A DNA stretch of 64,000 nt from Plectrocnemia conspersa. Taxonomy: Eukaryota > Arthropoda > Insecta > Trichoptera > Polycentropodidae. The stretch's first letter is position 1; every line of letters begins with the position of its first letter. The notes under the pieces were generated by a model. That model saw only the letters and a program-made list of their open reading frames with translations, was not told the DNA's origin and made no database searches. The DNA lies in NCBI GenBank assembly GCA_009617715.1, contig VTFK01000121.1:1-64000 (forward strand), in the 5' to 3' direction. This document shows positions 35,391-46,499 of the stretch, in pieces. Made by a program: the position numbers and the translations under genes.

Positions 35391-35759
35391 AGTTTGAAGA
35401 GCTCAAAATTTGAGAACCTCGCTCTTGTGATTTCGCATTCAACCTCAGTGCAATACAATATAATTTGTATTTGTAAAGGTACTGAACGACCGTTAATTTT
35501 TTTTTTATTGTCAGTATAACAATGATTTCTGTTGGCAGGTCTTAAGAAGACTAATGCAATTTTTTTTTCATTGCGCTTTTAACGCGTATTTTGCCATTTT
35601 TTTCTCACACTCAATTTGTCAATTTTCTCATGTGCAATCTGGTCGATTTTTTAAAGTTTTTATTTAGAAATTATCTTTGTACGCATTATGATTTAACTAA
35701 TTTACATCATACTTGAGTGCAACATTTTTGGACTATACGATATGTACATATGTATTTCA
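35391..35759. other. AT-rich DNA
   Basis: Apart from the short coding-like phase next to 35390, nothing is seen. Confidence 0.4.
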
Positions 35760-36090
35760 TATGACATTTATCCGCATTACAGTGGTTCGGGATTGCCAGA
35801 AATTAATCGAAACTATAAATCGCGCGTCGCACCAAAGTCACCGTCGCGCCGTAATAAATCCATCTTGACTATGCATCCAGGCTATTTGTTTGGCAGCGAT
35901 CCGTAGCATAGTATATTTTCCGATGGCTGGCACTGCAACAGGCCATTATTGGTGCATTACATGCCGAAGATGCAGTTTTACTTCGTACACGAGCGAAGCT
36001 TTTCACCTCAATGCGCCAAGGTTCAGCCATGAGAGGCCAATGCGCATCGCACCGCTTCACATTAAATGCACAGATACACTTATCTGAGCA
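35760..36090. other. GC-richer island
   Basis: It contains CAAAGTCACCGTCGCGCCG, GGCTATTTGTTTGGCAGC and CATGCCGAAGATGCAG. Overlapping frames of 63-65 codons exist on both strands, which is typical of GC-rich DNA without a real gene. Candidate regulatory block. Confidence 0.3.
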
Positions 36091-38439
36091 TTTTATGTTT
36101 GTCGTGTTTAGATAGAATATAAAACTCGATTTTTTTCAATACTGGTATTGCATGTACCGTTAATGATGTATAAACACAATACAATACAGTTACATTTAAA
36201 CTTTTTAAAGACCTAAACATATAAGCCTTATATTGACGTATTATTCAAAACAATCGCAATGATAAACGTTTTAAAAAAAATAAACTCTTTTAATTTTACG
36301 TGAAAGACCTAAGAATATAAGAGAACATTTCGTTCCACTCGGTTTCTCGTGTCGTATACCTGAACTCGTGCCGTCATCTAAAACAGTGGCGTCGAACAGA
36401 GAAATATATTATAACCATTATTTTTGCAGAACAAACAATTTTATTTCACATTTTCTTATAAAACGTAGGCAATTTTTTTTTAATAAAAATTTGACCATTA
36501 TGATCAGTATCCCTAATGCGTAATGATGGTAATTTTATAAATAATAATTAAAAAAATAAAAAATCTATAATAGTGCATACCTAAAATGGATGAGCACCAT
36601 CCTACATAATTATTTCCAGCTCATCATAGCTATCGCCGAAAACATTCTTGTGTTTGGCAAGCTCGTTGAGAAGCTTTGATGGCTCGTGCAAGAGGAGTGT
36701 ATGCTACTGACATTTTGTCCGCGATGGTGAATCGTAGACGCTCTCCTTTAGATCCTCTTATATCTAATCGTTTGATCATATGCCGATGTAACCAAAGTGT
36801 CACATATTTAATAATTATAATCCGAACCGGCTCGGGCGAATCGTAGACGCGGATGTTTGTGGGCCAATTGCATCGCTTGATGATCCGACCAATGAAATAT
36901 AATAATGTCTTGAAGTAAAACTGCAAGGTGAAAATTTCAAAGATCGTTAATACAAGGGGTGAATGACAATAGCGGATTTTACACAAATAGACGCATAGTC
37001 TATCGCGCATTCTTTACGCACAAAAATGTAGTTTTTTTTTTTTGGCTAATGTGTGCTTAACAGGACAAATGTATGCGCTAGTCCAGGTGGTTTGAGTGTT
37101 GAGCCTTTTGTCTTTCGAGTTGGTTATTTTATTTTCATGACATTTAAAATGGTCCTAAAAATAAACATAGAGTTAATGGTGTAGCTGGTTGGACCCTATC
37201 ACAGTATATTTGTTAATATTTTTTACTGTTGCATTGGTACCTGGTTAATCATGAAAATATATTTTTTTGTGTTTATTAAATTAATATATTTATATATTCA
37301 TTTTATTAAACTAATAGCTAATTACGTAACCTAGGATTACGAATAACTTGGTCATACGAGTGTTTCGCATTCACTTCAAATTCGATTAGGGATATCTGTA
37401 AAATATTGAAAATAGTGCAAAAGTTCAAGGAAAAGCACCATCATATTTTCGCCAAACCTCAAAAGGCAAATAAAAGTGTTATTGAATAGGGTTTTAGTTA
37501 AAAGTATTTAGATATATTAGTTATTTAGTTATATAAAGAAAAAAAATATTTCATTGATCTAACGGTGAAATATAGCAGTGATTACAATATAAATATTTAT
37601 TAAATTTAATTATTTTATACTAAATTTAAATAATAAAAATATAGATGTATTTTGTATAAATAATTTTTATATGAATACTTTTGGGTTTCGGACTTGTTAA
37701 CTTAACTTTACATTATTTTGTATGATGAAATTTACTTTGATATACGAGCACGTTTCTAGAATGAATTATGCTCGTAAACCGAGGTCGTATTGTATTATTA
37801 TATGAGAATTTTTTTCGTTACTCCTGGTACTGCGTCAACGTTTTAATATCACTTATTTCAAACATGTAATAAATGTTTTATAAATATATAGTATGTTTAA
37901 GTAAATTTGCAGCAGTTATGAAATCACTTTCGATTTGTGAAATATATTATAGATACGTGTTGTTCCTTGTAGCTTTGTCTGCGTCACATCTTCCACCTGT
38001 CTTTTCCGAAGATTTTGGATCTCCAATTTTGTAGATTAATTTAATATCACGTCTAGAAAAAATATTAAATTATCTTTATAATATTTAAGAAAAATCTACT
38101 TTTTTCTTTTGCAGATATAAAACTACCTGATCATTGAGGTCAGTTTCTGGAGGAGTTTTTAAATTTTAAACTAATTTATATAAAGATTTATATATATACA
38201 AAAATTTAATTAAAAATATTTATTGTTAAAAATATTTAAAGCATACGAAAATATTACAAAACTGACTTTAAGTCAATCAAGTAGTAATTTTTCTATGCAA
38301 TTTTAATTAATATATATTTTAGAGATGGTAATAGTAAATGTCGCAAATGGATGCTGTACTACTATATAAAAGTATCATATAAAAACGCAACTAAGCCAGC
38401 TTTGACATGAAAACACTCGGTACTAATTAAAATTATCCA
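36091..38439. other. AT-rich DNA with one unassigned long frame
   Basis: The minus frame at 36630-37010 (126 codons) is the longest after the Penelope-like frame, but its product shows no domain. A near-duplicate GAATCGTAGACGC occurs twice within it (about 36730 and 36839). I do not call it a gene. The rest is featureless AT-rich DNA. Confidence 0.35.
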
Positions 38440-38830
38440 CTTTTCAGTTAACCTTTTAAGTGTCGAGTGATTCACGATGCGAAAAACGTGTCTTATTCTG
38501 ATTAATCGCTTTTGATAGCCGCAGCGTCAACGTAAACGTTAGCGTAATTACCTGAGGTGTTAAAACAACCACCGGTGACTAATTAGGGTATAAATTTGCA
38601 ATTTTATGAAATTCGCTACGTTGGTAGGAAGCAGGACGTTGATTTAATACGAGTACTAGCAAGGATGCAGCGGTTGGTCCACGGGCGCACATAAAGTTGT
38701 GGATAAATGGCAGACATCCAGGGTTGCCATCGACGGTGCTAGATTTATGGGCCACACTGTATAGGTAACCACCCAATGTAGTCCATCGGTTTAGTCGTCC
38801 GCGGCTACTTTATCAAAAAGTAACTAGTTG
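38440..38830. other. GC-richer non-coding island
   Basis: It includes TTCACGATGCGAAAAACG, AGCGTAATTACCTGAGG, ACCACCGGTGACTAATTAGG and CCACGGGCGCACATAAAG. TAATTA cores lie next to E-box-like CACCGGTG. No convincing frame. Candidate enhancer, conservation untested. Confidence 0.35.
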
Positions 38831-39870
38831 TGATATTTCACGAACTAAAGTCTACGACGTGGATTTATAGTCACGAATTTTAATAACTGAGTCACAGATT
38901 AACTATAGTATCTATTATGAATAAACTATCAACTCAATCCAACTTCTGATAAAAATTTATTGAATAAGACGCATCGCCATTTAATTTATTTATGGTTATA
39001 TTGTAAGTATACAAATTTAAGCCACCCATTAAAAACGAGCTAAAAGCATCCAAAATAAACATTAAAGTAAAATCTGAAAGCACAAAAAAACAGATGCAGT
39101 GCTTTCGTTAATAAAGAAAAAGCATATATGTTTAATAAAAAAATATAATTATGTTCTTGATTTAAATAAAATTCAAAAGTAAGGAATAAATAAGATTGGA
39201 AATATTCCTATTTAATTGTATATCAATATTTGTTCTTACTTTTATTTTATCTACCGATGATTTAATAATCGTCGTTGTAATAAATAAATGTTTTCGATAA
39301 AACGATAGCGCTTGGTAGTTATGTAAATATGACTTGCGAATATCAAATATAAGAGAAATTTGTGAATCAATTGTTTGAAGCGAAAGAAATGAACTGAATA
39401 TTCCGACTTCGGATGCTGAAACGTTCCGTTTTTATGGCGTCTCAAGATTCAACCTTCCATTTAACAAAACGAGAATCGCATTGTTCTCTATCTGAGGAAT
39501 CCATTAGCGTTAGAACTATGAGTACGCACTTAGATAAAGTAATTGAATGTAAAAAATTACGATCGTTATGCGTTGAACTGCTATTTTGATTATCAAAGCT
39601 TTTTATATTATTTAGAGTTTTATCGCCGGTGGTGTAAAAAAACATTAAATATATATTAAAGTATTGTGATGATAAGCGTACTTGCTAATAAATATATAGC
39701 AGTACATTTCAGTAAACCCAAAAATAATTAGTTTTATCACTAAAAATATTTCATGAAGACAGTAGCTTCCAAAATACATTTAAATATATTTTTTATTATA
39801 TTTGTGATCAATATTTTTTTTCAATAGTGCAATTTTATTTTTAGTTTTCTGAGCTTTTACATTTATTCAC
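38831..39870. other. AT-rich non-coding DNA
   Basis: No gene. Two short minus frames at 39251-39445 and 39442-39645 have no signature. Confidence 0.4.
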
Positions 39871-41089
39871 GGTGTAAGTAGGGATTCCAATCCCGGGCCA
39901 AAATTTTGATCCCGGGATTTCGGTATTGCAATTAGTCGATCCCGGGATCCCGGGACCAGTCCAGGATAATTTTCATGTTATTTTATCGATAAAAATAATT
40001 TAAAATGAATAATACAATATATTTTACATCTGTTTTTTTTTTATAACGTACAATGTATAAAGTACGTATAATTTTAGTCTTGGACTTAAAATAGAAAATA
40101 ATATAATAAAAATAAAAAAAAAAAAGGGAAGGTCTTATATATTTATTTGAGAAGAAAAAAATGAACTTTTGACAATGTATGTATAGTTGTTAGCCAAGAT
40201 GTTATCCAAGATGTTAGCGCTCATCATCGTTGTGTTGGAAATAAGGGTGCGTGTACGCATGCATGCATACATACACAGTTTTCCGCGAATTTGTTTACAC
40301 CCATAGGAGAACGTTACCAATACTAAATCAGGGCTGTTTTAAGGGTAGGGTGAACATACGTTGGAAATTTAAATAAAAATTATAATGTATTATATTTTTA
40401 TTACAAATTATTGTCATGTTGTGGTATTTTGTAATCAATAAAACGATTTATGTAATATTCTATTGGTATTTTTAAAATTATTTTATTGAACAGATATTCA
40501 ACCTGGAGAGTGATACCAAAACTGCTCTCATGTTTTTGAGTCAAATATGTATATAAATAAACAAAATAAGTACGAAAGTGATATGTTACACTTTCCTCAA
40601 CAAATTAAATTAAAAAAGTAAAACTTAATTGCACTTGTAATTTCACATGGTCACCCTATTATATTTTCTCACCAATACTGTGACGATGAGCGTTCATATC
40701 TTGGACGGACTGTACATACTATGTACATTCATAGACACAATTATTTGAAAACATTATTTTGAATAAAACTCACGAAGTAACATCAAAGCATCAAGTGTTT
40801 TATCATTTAGCCTTGATCTGATTTTGGTTCCTAAGCAGCCTGCTGCTGAAAAAGCACGTTCAGACTCACAGCCTCAAAGATTCACAGATGACACGTGCAA
40901 CTCGCGCAAGTTTGTACACGAAATATAACGATGTTGTCAATAATAATTCGATTGTGCTTGATAAATTAACCAATCCGAAAAATTCGGGATTATGTTTTAT
41001 AATCCCGGGACTCATTGGGTATTGAAAATCGTCCGGGATCCCGGGATCCCGGGATTCGGGATCCCGGGATTGGAATCCCTAGGTGTAAG
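39871..41089. mobile_element. hAT element 1 with perfect 8-bp target-site duplication
   Basis: The 1203-bp element spans 39879-41081 and is flanked by GGTGTAAG on both sides (39871-39878 and 41082-41089). Termini are TAGGGATTCCAATCCCGGG and its reverse complement. The subterminal zones are packed with the palindrome TCCCGGGA or its GATCCCGGGATC extension, at least six times on the right. Eight-bp duplications and an internal hAT dimerisation domain place it in the hAT superfamily. It is too short for a full transposase and is a deleted, non-autonomous copy. Confidence 0.9.
40754..40912 (-). pseudogene. hAT transposase C-terminal dimerisation domain fragment
   Basis: The minus frame reads NLRELHVSSVNL, a TGA, then CESERAFSAAGCLGTKIRSR and LNDKTLDALMLLREFYSK before a TAA. 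The SERAFSxAG...RxRLxxxTLDALMxLR pattern is the hAT C-terminal dimerisation motif. The rest of the transposase has been deleted and one internal stop is present, so it is non-functional. Confidence 0.85.
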
Positions 41090-41099
41090 TGAAAAATTA

Positions 41100-42231
41100 A
41101 TCGTGACTAGAGTTTCCAATTACTCGAACCATCAACTACTCGAGTATCGAATATTAAAATTTTAAAATACTCGAGTACTCGAGTACTTTCGAGTATTTAC
41201 CAAATGTACCAAAATAGCTATTATTCAAATTCGTGCACATATAAATAAATAAATAAAATACTTAGTATGTTAATTTTTACAATTATTTTAACGTCACGAA
41301 CATACTTTTTAAAAACAATAATGCAAAAAGTGTCTCGAATTTAATATTACTGCTAAACTTTGGTTTTATTATTCCCGTTATGGAAAAAACCCTTTCCGTT
41401 GCTATTGATGTTGGTCTTATTGTCATTAACGCGTTGGATAAGGCTTCTAATTTATATCTGTTCGCTTTTTATAGATATAACATTTTTTGAACTCTCTTTT
41501 TATGTTCTCTTCTTTCATTCCCTTCTTTGCTTTTCTCTTATTTCCTTTGACTATTGACAAAATAGCATTTTGTAATTCTTCTTGAATAGATTTTTTTCTT
41601 AACCATATACAATATTCTACTCCTTCAGATTAATGCGAAGAATTTAAATCTATATCCTTCGAAGATGTATTTGGGTGAATCCCTTTCACTCTAGAGCTAA
41701 ACGGTTCGCAAAATACTGACTTTACTTTAAATGCCTTTAAAACACACAATTGTTTTGATTCATATTTTAAGCTGAGGGATCAGTATAAACAATTGACAAC
41801 ACTTTACGCTACAACTGCATAGTCATAAAACCTAAAAAAAATTTTTTTTTGTTGATATTTCATATTGTTCATTGCCATAAATTAGATAAGTCGGGACTGT
41901 CGAACAGAAAAACACAAAAGAAATTTCTCCGTCGTACCCACTAACATAGCCGACGACCGAACTATGCAACTATGGAACTATGAAAAAGTATACCTGATAG
42001 TAACCGCTCTAACTCGGGACTTCGGGCATAAACGCCAAATAAAAGCAAGACGTTAACCTTTACCGGACCGAGTTAAAGTTATTTTTGTTTCTGAAATATT
42101 TCAAAATTTTTTAATTTCGAGTATTAATCGAGTAATTTTCAAAATACTCGATTATCATGTACTTGAAAAATAGACAAAAATACTCGAGTATCGAGTACTC
42201 GATTACTCGAATTAGAGACTCTAATCGTGAC
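41100..42231. mobile_element. hAT element 2 with perfect 8-bp target-site duplication
   Basis: The 1116-bp element spans 41108-42223 and is flanked by ATCGTGAC on both sides (41100-41107 and 42224-42231). Ends are TAGAGTTTCCAATTACTCGA and, on the other strand, TAGAGTCTCTAATTCGAGTA. The subterminal zones are rich in the palindrome TACTCGAGTA. The termini are related to element 1 (TAGxGxTTCCAAT), but the inner palindrome is completely different. The gap between the two elements, including both facing duplications, is 26 bp. Confidence 0.9.
41283..41740 (-). pseudogene. hAT transposase remnant of element 2
   Basis: On the minus strand, KVKSVFCEPFSSRVKGI begins near 41740, followed by shifted frames and a lysine-rich stretch. 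The C-terminal motif then reads LMTIRPTSIATERVFSITGI and FETLFALLFLKSMF, ending at the TAA at 41283. RPTS...ERVFSxxG is the hAT dimerisation signature, diverged from that of element 1. Several frameshifts and stops; inactive. Confidence 0.75.
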
Positions 42232-43619
42232 GCTCTTAATCACAACAGTCAGTTAAATAAATAAATATTAATTTTTAAAATGCTAAAAATTTGGTGATAA
42301 TATAATATGATATTATATAAAATATCACCGGGCAACTTTGATTCGCTAGGTTGAAAGCTCGTTAATTACTATTTATGGGAATTAGGCAATTAACAGCGCT
42401 TTACTCTAATGAAGTATTTAATGAATTATTTTATTTATTTTTATATATATGTTAATTACATAACAAAATACTTGAAATTGCCTTATTACTTTGGTTGGGC
42501 TTAAAAATAAATTATAAATATTATTTATTTAAAATATTAAAAAATGATACATTTAAAGGTGATAAAAATCAACGAAAAGTATTTTTTTTGTTATAAAAGG
42601 ATTTTAAATTTGTTTGTTTTTTTATTTGGATAGCCGCTATTTTAAAACAAGACAAAAAATCAAGCTAGGATTTTCAATCGAATATTTAAATAATTGCTAA
42701 AGTATTCGTAAACATTCGTTTATACTACCTCAAATCAAATTAAAAAACGATCTTAAGATGAAACGATTTGTATAATTAAGAAACTTTTTTCTTTCTCTTA
42801 ATATACGTTTGCAACATATTTACAAAAAAACAGGTTTACAATTTATTATGCACTCCTTTATCATAAGCTTCTTTTGGATAATCGGTAAAAACTCACAAAA
42901 ATATTGAGTAATATTTTTTATTGAAATAAATTGGCGAGTGGTGCTCTAGCCTCTGGTATAAAAATTTAGGAGGCATCTAAAAGCAGTTGATCCTAGATTT
43001 ATTGTTCTAAATAAAAAATATTTGGCGCCCGAATTTTCGAAACAGTGTAATTAAAATAATTTGTAATTAAAATATTAAATATATCGAAACAATAGTTTTG
43101 CTAATCAATAAACACGGTGAATCATGCGAGCGGTTCTCAGACTATTTTTTCTGACAATTAATTGAAATAATAATAATAATTTGTTTTTATCTTGGTTTTA
43201 TTGATATTATTATAATCCCAAGTTATAATGCACAATAACGCCTATCATAATAAACTGAAAGCTGAGTAATAAATTATTAAAATAATAAACACCATCGCCT
43301 TAAACTTAGAATTTATTTACATCTTCAATTTAAAAATTAATTATTACTCATTACAGAGAAATTACATAATTAATAATATAAAACAAAATATAACATTTTT
43401 TTAAGCTCACTTTGCAGAATATGCTAGACAAGGAAAACACATTTTATATATTTAAAAGATTTGCATCTGCTTTAAAAATTCCCTTTTTAGCAGTATTATA
43501 GATATATGTGCACGTTTATGTCTGTATACGGCAATGCTTCAATAAATAATTCTACTGTTCAGAGGGATCTAAAAGTAAAATTGAAAATATAACAAAGACT
43601 TTTGCTCAATGGTGATAAC
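42232..43619. other. AT-rich non-coding DNA
   Basis: No gene or recognised repeat. Confidence 0.45.
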
Positions 43620-44080
43620 GGTAAATGTGTTACGTATTCGAAAACGGAGTACTTTATTCGCTCATAAAACATTTATGAACTGTAGCTTTAAGGATTGATG
43701 CACAATTGTATCTCATTCGAGAATCCTTTGGATGCTTACGCTCATATTACAATACCTGGAGAGGTTTCCGAGTCGGCAATAGCAATCGCTATTGTTATTA
43801 AAAATTTACTTGTGCAATAACGATCGTCGGAGTAAATGGGGTAAACGTGTTTGGACCGAGACACTTTTTTTTTGCGCAAATTGAATTCGAGGGGGAAGCT
43901 ACGGAGCAAACGGTCACGTTTTGGCGTTGTCACTGTATGAACTTGCGGAAATGCATCATCAAGCGTGACAGCGATGACAGGAGTGATAAAATGGGCTTTG
44001 TTAATTAGCGTGATGTATAATAGATAGAGAGACAAGCTTATATGCGGCGTATCGTATTTCATCCTTGATCACGAGCTTAA
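43620..44080. other. GC-richer island with a 106-codon minus frame
   Basis: It contains TCCGAGTCGGCAATAGC, ATAACGATCGTCGGAG, GCATCATCAAGCGTGACAG and a GTTAATTAGCG homeodomain-like core. The minus frame 43742-44062 has no recognisable domain. I interpret the block as non-coding and possibly regulatory. Confidence 0.3.
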
Positions 44081-45059
44081 TGACATGTGAACATGTCATT
44101 GTCTTTAGAGTTCAATGCCGTAATTATTGAATCATTAAGCTTTAGATAAATTGTGACAATAAAATTGAGTGTTCTGCCAAGCAATTAGTCTATGCATCAT
44201 AAATAAAATACCAAGAAAAAATAATTGAATAAATCAAACATAAAAATCTTCATATCACTACGATTGTAAAACATTTTTTTAAACGCAATATCATCACATT
44301 ATCTTAAAAAATCCTCATAGATTTTGAGTCACTACTGTATTTTTCAAATGAATATTAAAATAATATAGCAAAGTTATTATTATTATTATTGATGTTGTAC
44401 ATTTTACATGTAACCTTCCGTTCTTTCCTAGATTAATTATGAGATCCATCTTGCAATTTCTCTTCTAGAGAAATGAATAACGTTGTGAAGAACACATAAA
44501 TGTAGCATACCGTCGTGCAATGTATTAAAGTATGTACGTACAATGTACATACTTACGTGAGACTCGGTGCTACAGTGCGATATTAGACATTACAAGAGTA
44601 TTACCTTAGAAGCACTGGTGCCGACACGCGACGTAAATGGAAAAGATATAAAAGCCGCAATAAAAGCCGTAGACAATTGCAAGGTGTGAAATTAACGAAT
44701 CTAATTAAAACGCGTATAGAATCATCGCCAGTCCAGTTGGGTTTGGATTGTGAAGTACATATACTAATTACAAAGGCTTCAGTTACTTAAACGTCGCCGC
44801 CAGTAGCCCTTTGTAATCAACGAATTCACATTATCAAAGCACCTGGTCGTTGCCGTGGACAAAGCGCAGAAGGCTTGTCACTCCCTTGTCTTCTGTCACG
44901 GAGTGACTAGGGATACCTTCAGTAGAATTTTTTAAGGGATGCCCAATTCTGCAGATGTATTTATCACACATATATGTGTATATACATAAATATATATATA
45001 TGGACTTTTAGATTTTCGCGAGTATAATTATTTTTGAAATCTCGGGATTCATCGCGATT
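44081..45059. other. Non-coding DNA with a GC-richer stretch
   Basis: About 44555-44920 is GC-richer (GTGCCGACACGCGACGTAA; ACCTGGTCGTTGCCGTGG). AGTATGTAC and GTACATACT form an inverted repeat at 44529-44553. No gene is seen. The stretch from 45010 to 45080 belongs to the downstream flank or tail of the Penelope-like element. Confidence 0.4.
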
Positions 45060-45079
45060 TATTCTTACTTGTATTCTAT

Positions 45080-45115
45080 ATTTCGGCCGTGATTTTCCGG
45101 CCATGATCACGAATT
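45080..45115 (-). ncRNA. Hammerhead-like hairpin motif at the 3' end of the Penelope-like element
   Basis: On the minus strand: GTGATCA, one U, stem GGCCG, loop GAAAATCA, stem CGGCC, then GAAA. This follows the hammerhead core layout CUGANGA - stem II - GAAA, with positions 3 and 8 swapped from C/G to G/C, and one extra U after A9. It overlaps the stop codon of the element's frame. A second copy at the other end of the element has a compensatory stem change. Penelope-like elements are known to carry hammerhead ribozymes in their terminal repeats. Activity here is inference. Confidence 0.4.
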
Positions 45116-46104
45116 GTTTGCGACTGCCGCTCTTGTCATTGACCTTGTCATATATACTCTTTCCGGTGGGGCATTATTAATTATATTAATTAATTGTCCA
45201 TTTGTCTTGGATGAGTCATTTGTGTCTGTGTTAATGTTTTTGTTTAATGGTGTGGAAATTAGGCCGGTGACATTTTTTTGTGATTTTATTTTTCGTAATG
45301 ACTCTAAACCAAGAAGCCAAGATTTTGATAATATGCTACTATCGTCTATTTTGTTCATAGCGATTTTCTTGTGAATTTTTATTTCAAGTGCTTCTCGTTT
45401 CGTATGAACAAAAGGTTTTTTAATATTAGCTATGGTTTTTGTGCTGCTAAAATCAATTTTATGGTCTTCTATGAAGCTGTGTTCGGCTAGAGTAGAATTG
45501 CTATTGAATTTTTTTACAGCATTTTTATGTTCGTTTTCTCTGTGTGCGATGCGTCTGTTAGATTGTCCAATGTAGATTTTTTCGCAATCTGCACATGAGA
45601 TTTTATATACACCTTGGGATTAATTTTTTTGATGATCTTTCCCGTTTGGAGGCATTGAACTAATTTTGTTTTTGGACTGAAAAATAGTTCTGATATTGTG
45701 CTTCGTTAGGGTTCTTCCGATCTTTTCTGTTACCCCTTGGATGTATGAAAGACGTGCATGTCCTATAACATTTTTTTTAATTTTCTTCTTTGTTTCTTTC
45801 AAGTTTTCTTTTTTAAAACCATTTGATTGTAGTGCTATTTTCACGGTTTTAAGTTCATCGTCGATATGTTCTTTGTCGGCTAATATTTTAGCTCTATTGA
45901 ATAGAGAGGTTGCAACCGATTTGATCTGTGCCGGATGGTGGTGAGAATTTGCATGTAGATACCTGTTGGTGTGTGTACTTGTTCGCAATACTGTGTGTCC
46001 TAGATAGCCGTCTTTTTTTTTATGATTAGTGTGTCCAGGAAGGGTAGTTGGCAATTTTCTTCAATTTCTATAGTATGCTCCTTTTCAGTATTAGGTAATA
46101 AAAT
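45107..46104 (-). pseudogene. Penelope-like retroelement: RT end plus GIY-YIG endonuclease
   Basis: The minus strand starts at the end of the reverse transcriptase region (LPNTEKEHTIEIEENCQLPF, then LDTLI). It shifts frame in a 9-A run near 46020, then continues DGYLGHTVLRTSTHTNRYLH and HANSHHHPAQ. Further blocks are ARLSYIQGVTEKIGRTL and KHNIRTIF. A single in-frame TAA at 45620-45622 interrupts the frame just before GVYKISCADCEK-IYIGQSNRR, with RENEH following and EALEIKIHKK further on. These are the GxY, YIG, Arg and Glu elements of a GIY-YIG nuclease, all present. The frame then stays open to a TGA at 45107. HANSHHHPAQ...YVQGVTEKI...GVYKI is characteristic of arthropod Penelope-like elements. 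The catalytic RT core is missing (5' truncation). Confidence 0.85.
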
Positions 46105-46214
46105 TCAAACTTAGGTGTTTTTAACATTAAAACCAATAAAAAAAGTGCGAATTAAAAATCCTGACCTACGCGATGTAAAAAAAAGTGTACTCTATAAAAA
46201 TAAAGTGAAAACTT

Positions 46215-46244
46215 CTGAGGATGCTGGGAATATCTCCGGCGAAA
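46215..46244 (+). ncRNA. Second hammerhead-like motif, opposite strand
   Basis: CTGAGGA, one U, GCTGG, loop GAATATCT, CCGGC, GAAA: the core CUGANGA and GAAA with a five-pair stem II containing one G-U. It is on the plus strand, opposite to the Penelope-like frame, so it either belongs to a second, otherwise lost element or reflects an inverted terminal repeat. Flanking stems I and III could not be assigned with confidence. Confidence 0.3.
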
Positions 46245-46318
46245 TATAAAGAGAGACTCATTAAAAAAAAGATAAACGAACAAAACACGTAAATACAAAA
46301 AAAAATATAAATACAATT

Positions 46319-46319
<1 letters not shown>

Positions 46320-46349
<30 letters not shown>

Positions 46350-46370
46350 ATATAAACAATTGAATAATAT

Positions 46371-46408
<38 letters not shown>

Positions 46409-46411
46409 CGG

Positions 46412-46446
<35 letters not shown>
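46320..46446. repeat. TA microsatellites with a short CA run
   Basis: Consecutive TA runs at about 46328-46348, 46374-46405 and 46425-46446 are separated by short unique blocks, plus a CA run at about 46413-46423. ATTTCGGC blocks between them are pieces of the Penelope-like terminal repeat. Frames predicted across this stretch are Y/I-rich translations of the repeat. Confidence 0.85.
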
Positions 46447-46495
46447 TTCGGCTGTGATGCTCCAGCCATGGTCACGAATTACAGCCGAAATATAT
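46441..46495. repeat. 15-bp inverted repeat enclosing the second terminal hairpin
   Basis: ATATATTTCGGCTGT and its exact reverse complement at 46481-46495 flank a 25-base loop. The minus strand contains GTGACCA, U, GGCTG, loop GAGCATCA, CAGCC, GAAA. Compared with 45080-45115, stem II has changed from a C-G to a U-A pair while keeping pairing. Sequence past the arm (AAGTAAGATTATTCCGAG) resembles the minus strand beyond 45080, so this end carries an inverted terminal repeat, as Penelope-like elements often do. Confidence 0.55.
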
Positions 46496-46499
46496 AAAA

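Noticed and set aside
36630..37010. 126-codon minus-strand open frame
   Set aside because: No domain, no signal peptide, no splice context, and composition like its flanks. About what chance gives in 64 kb read in six frames.
43742..44062. 106-codon minus-strand open frame
   Set aside because: No family signature. The GC-rich composition continues outside the frame.
45114..45374. 86-codon plus frame overlapping the Penelope-like element
   Set aside because: Antisense shadow of the GIY-YIG frame.
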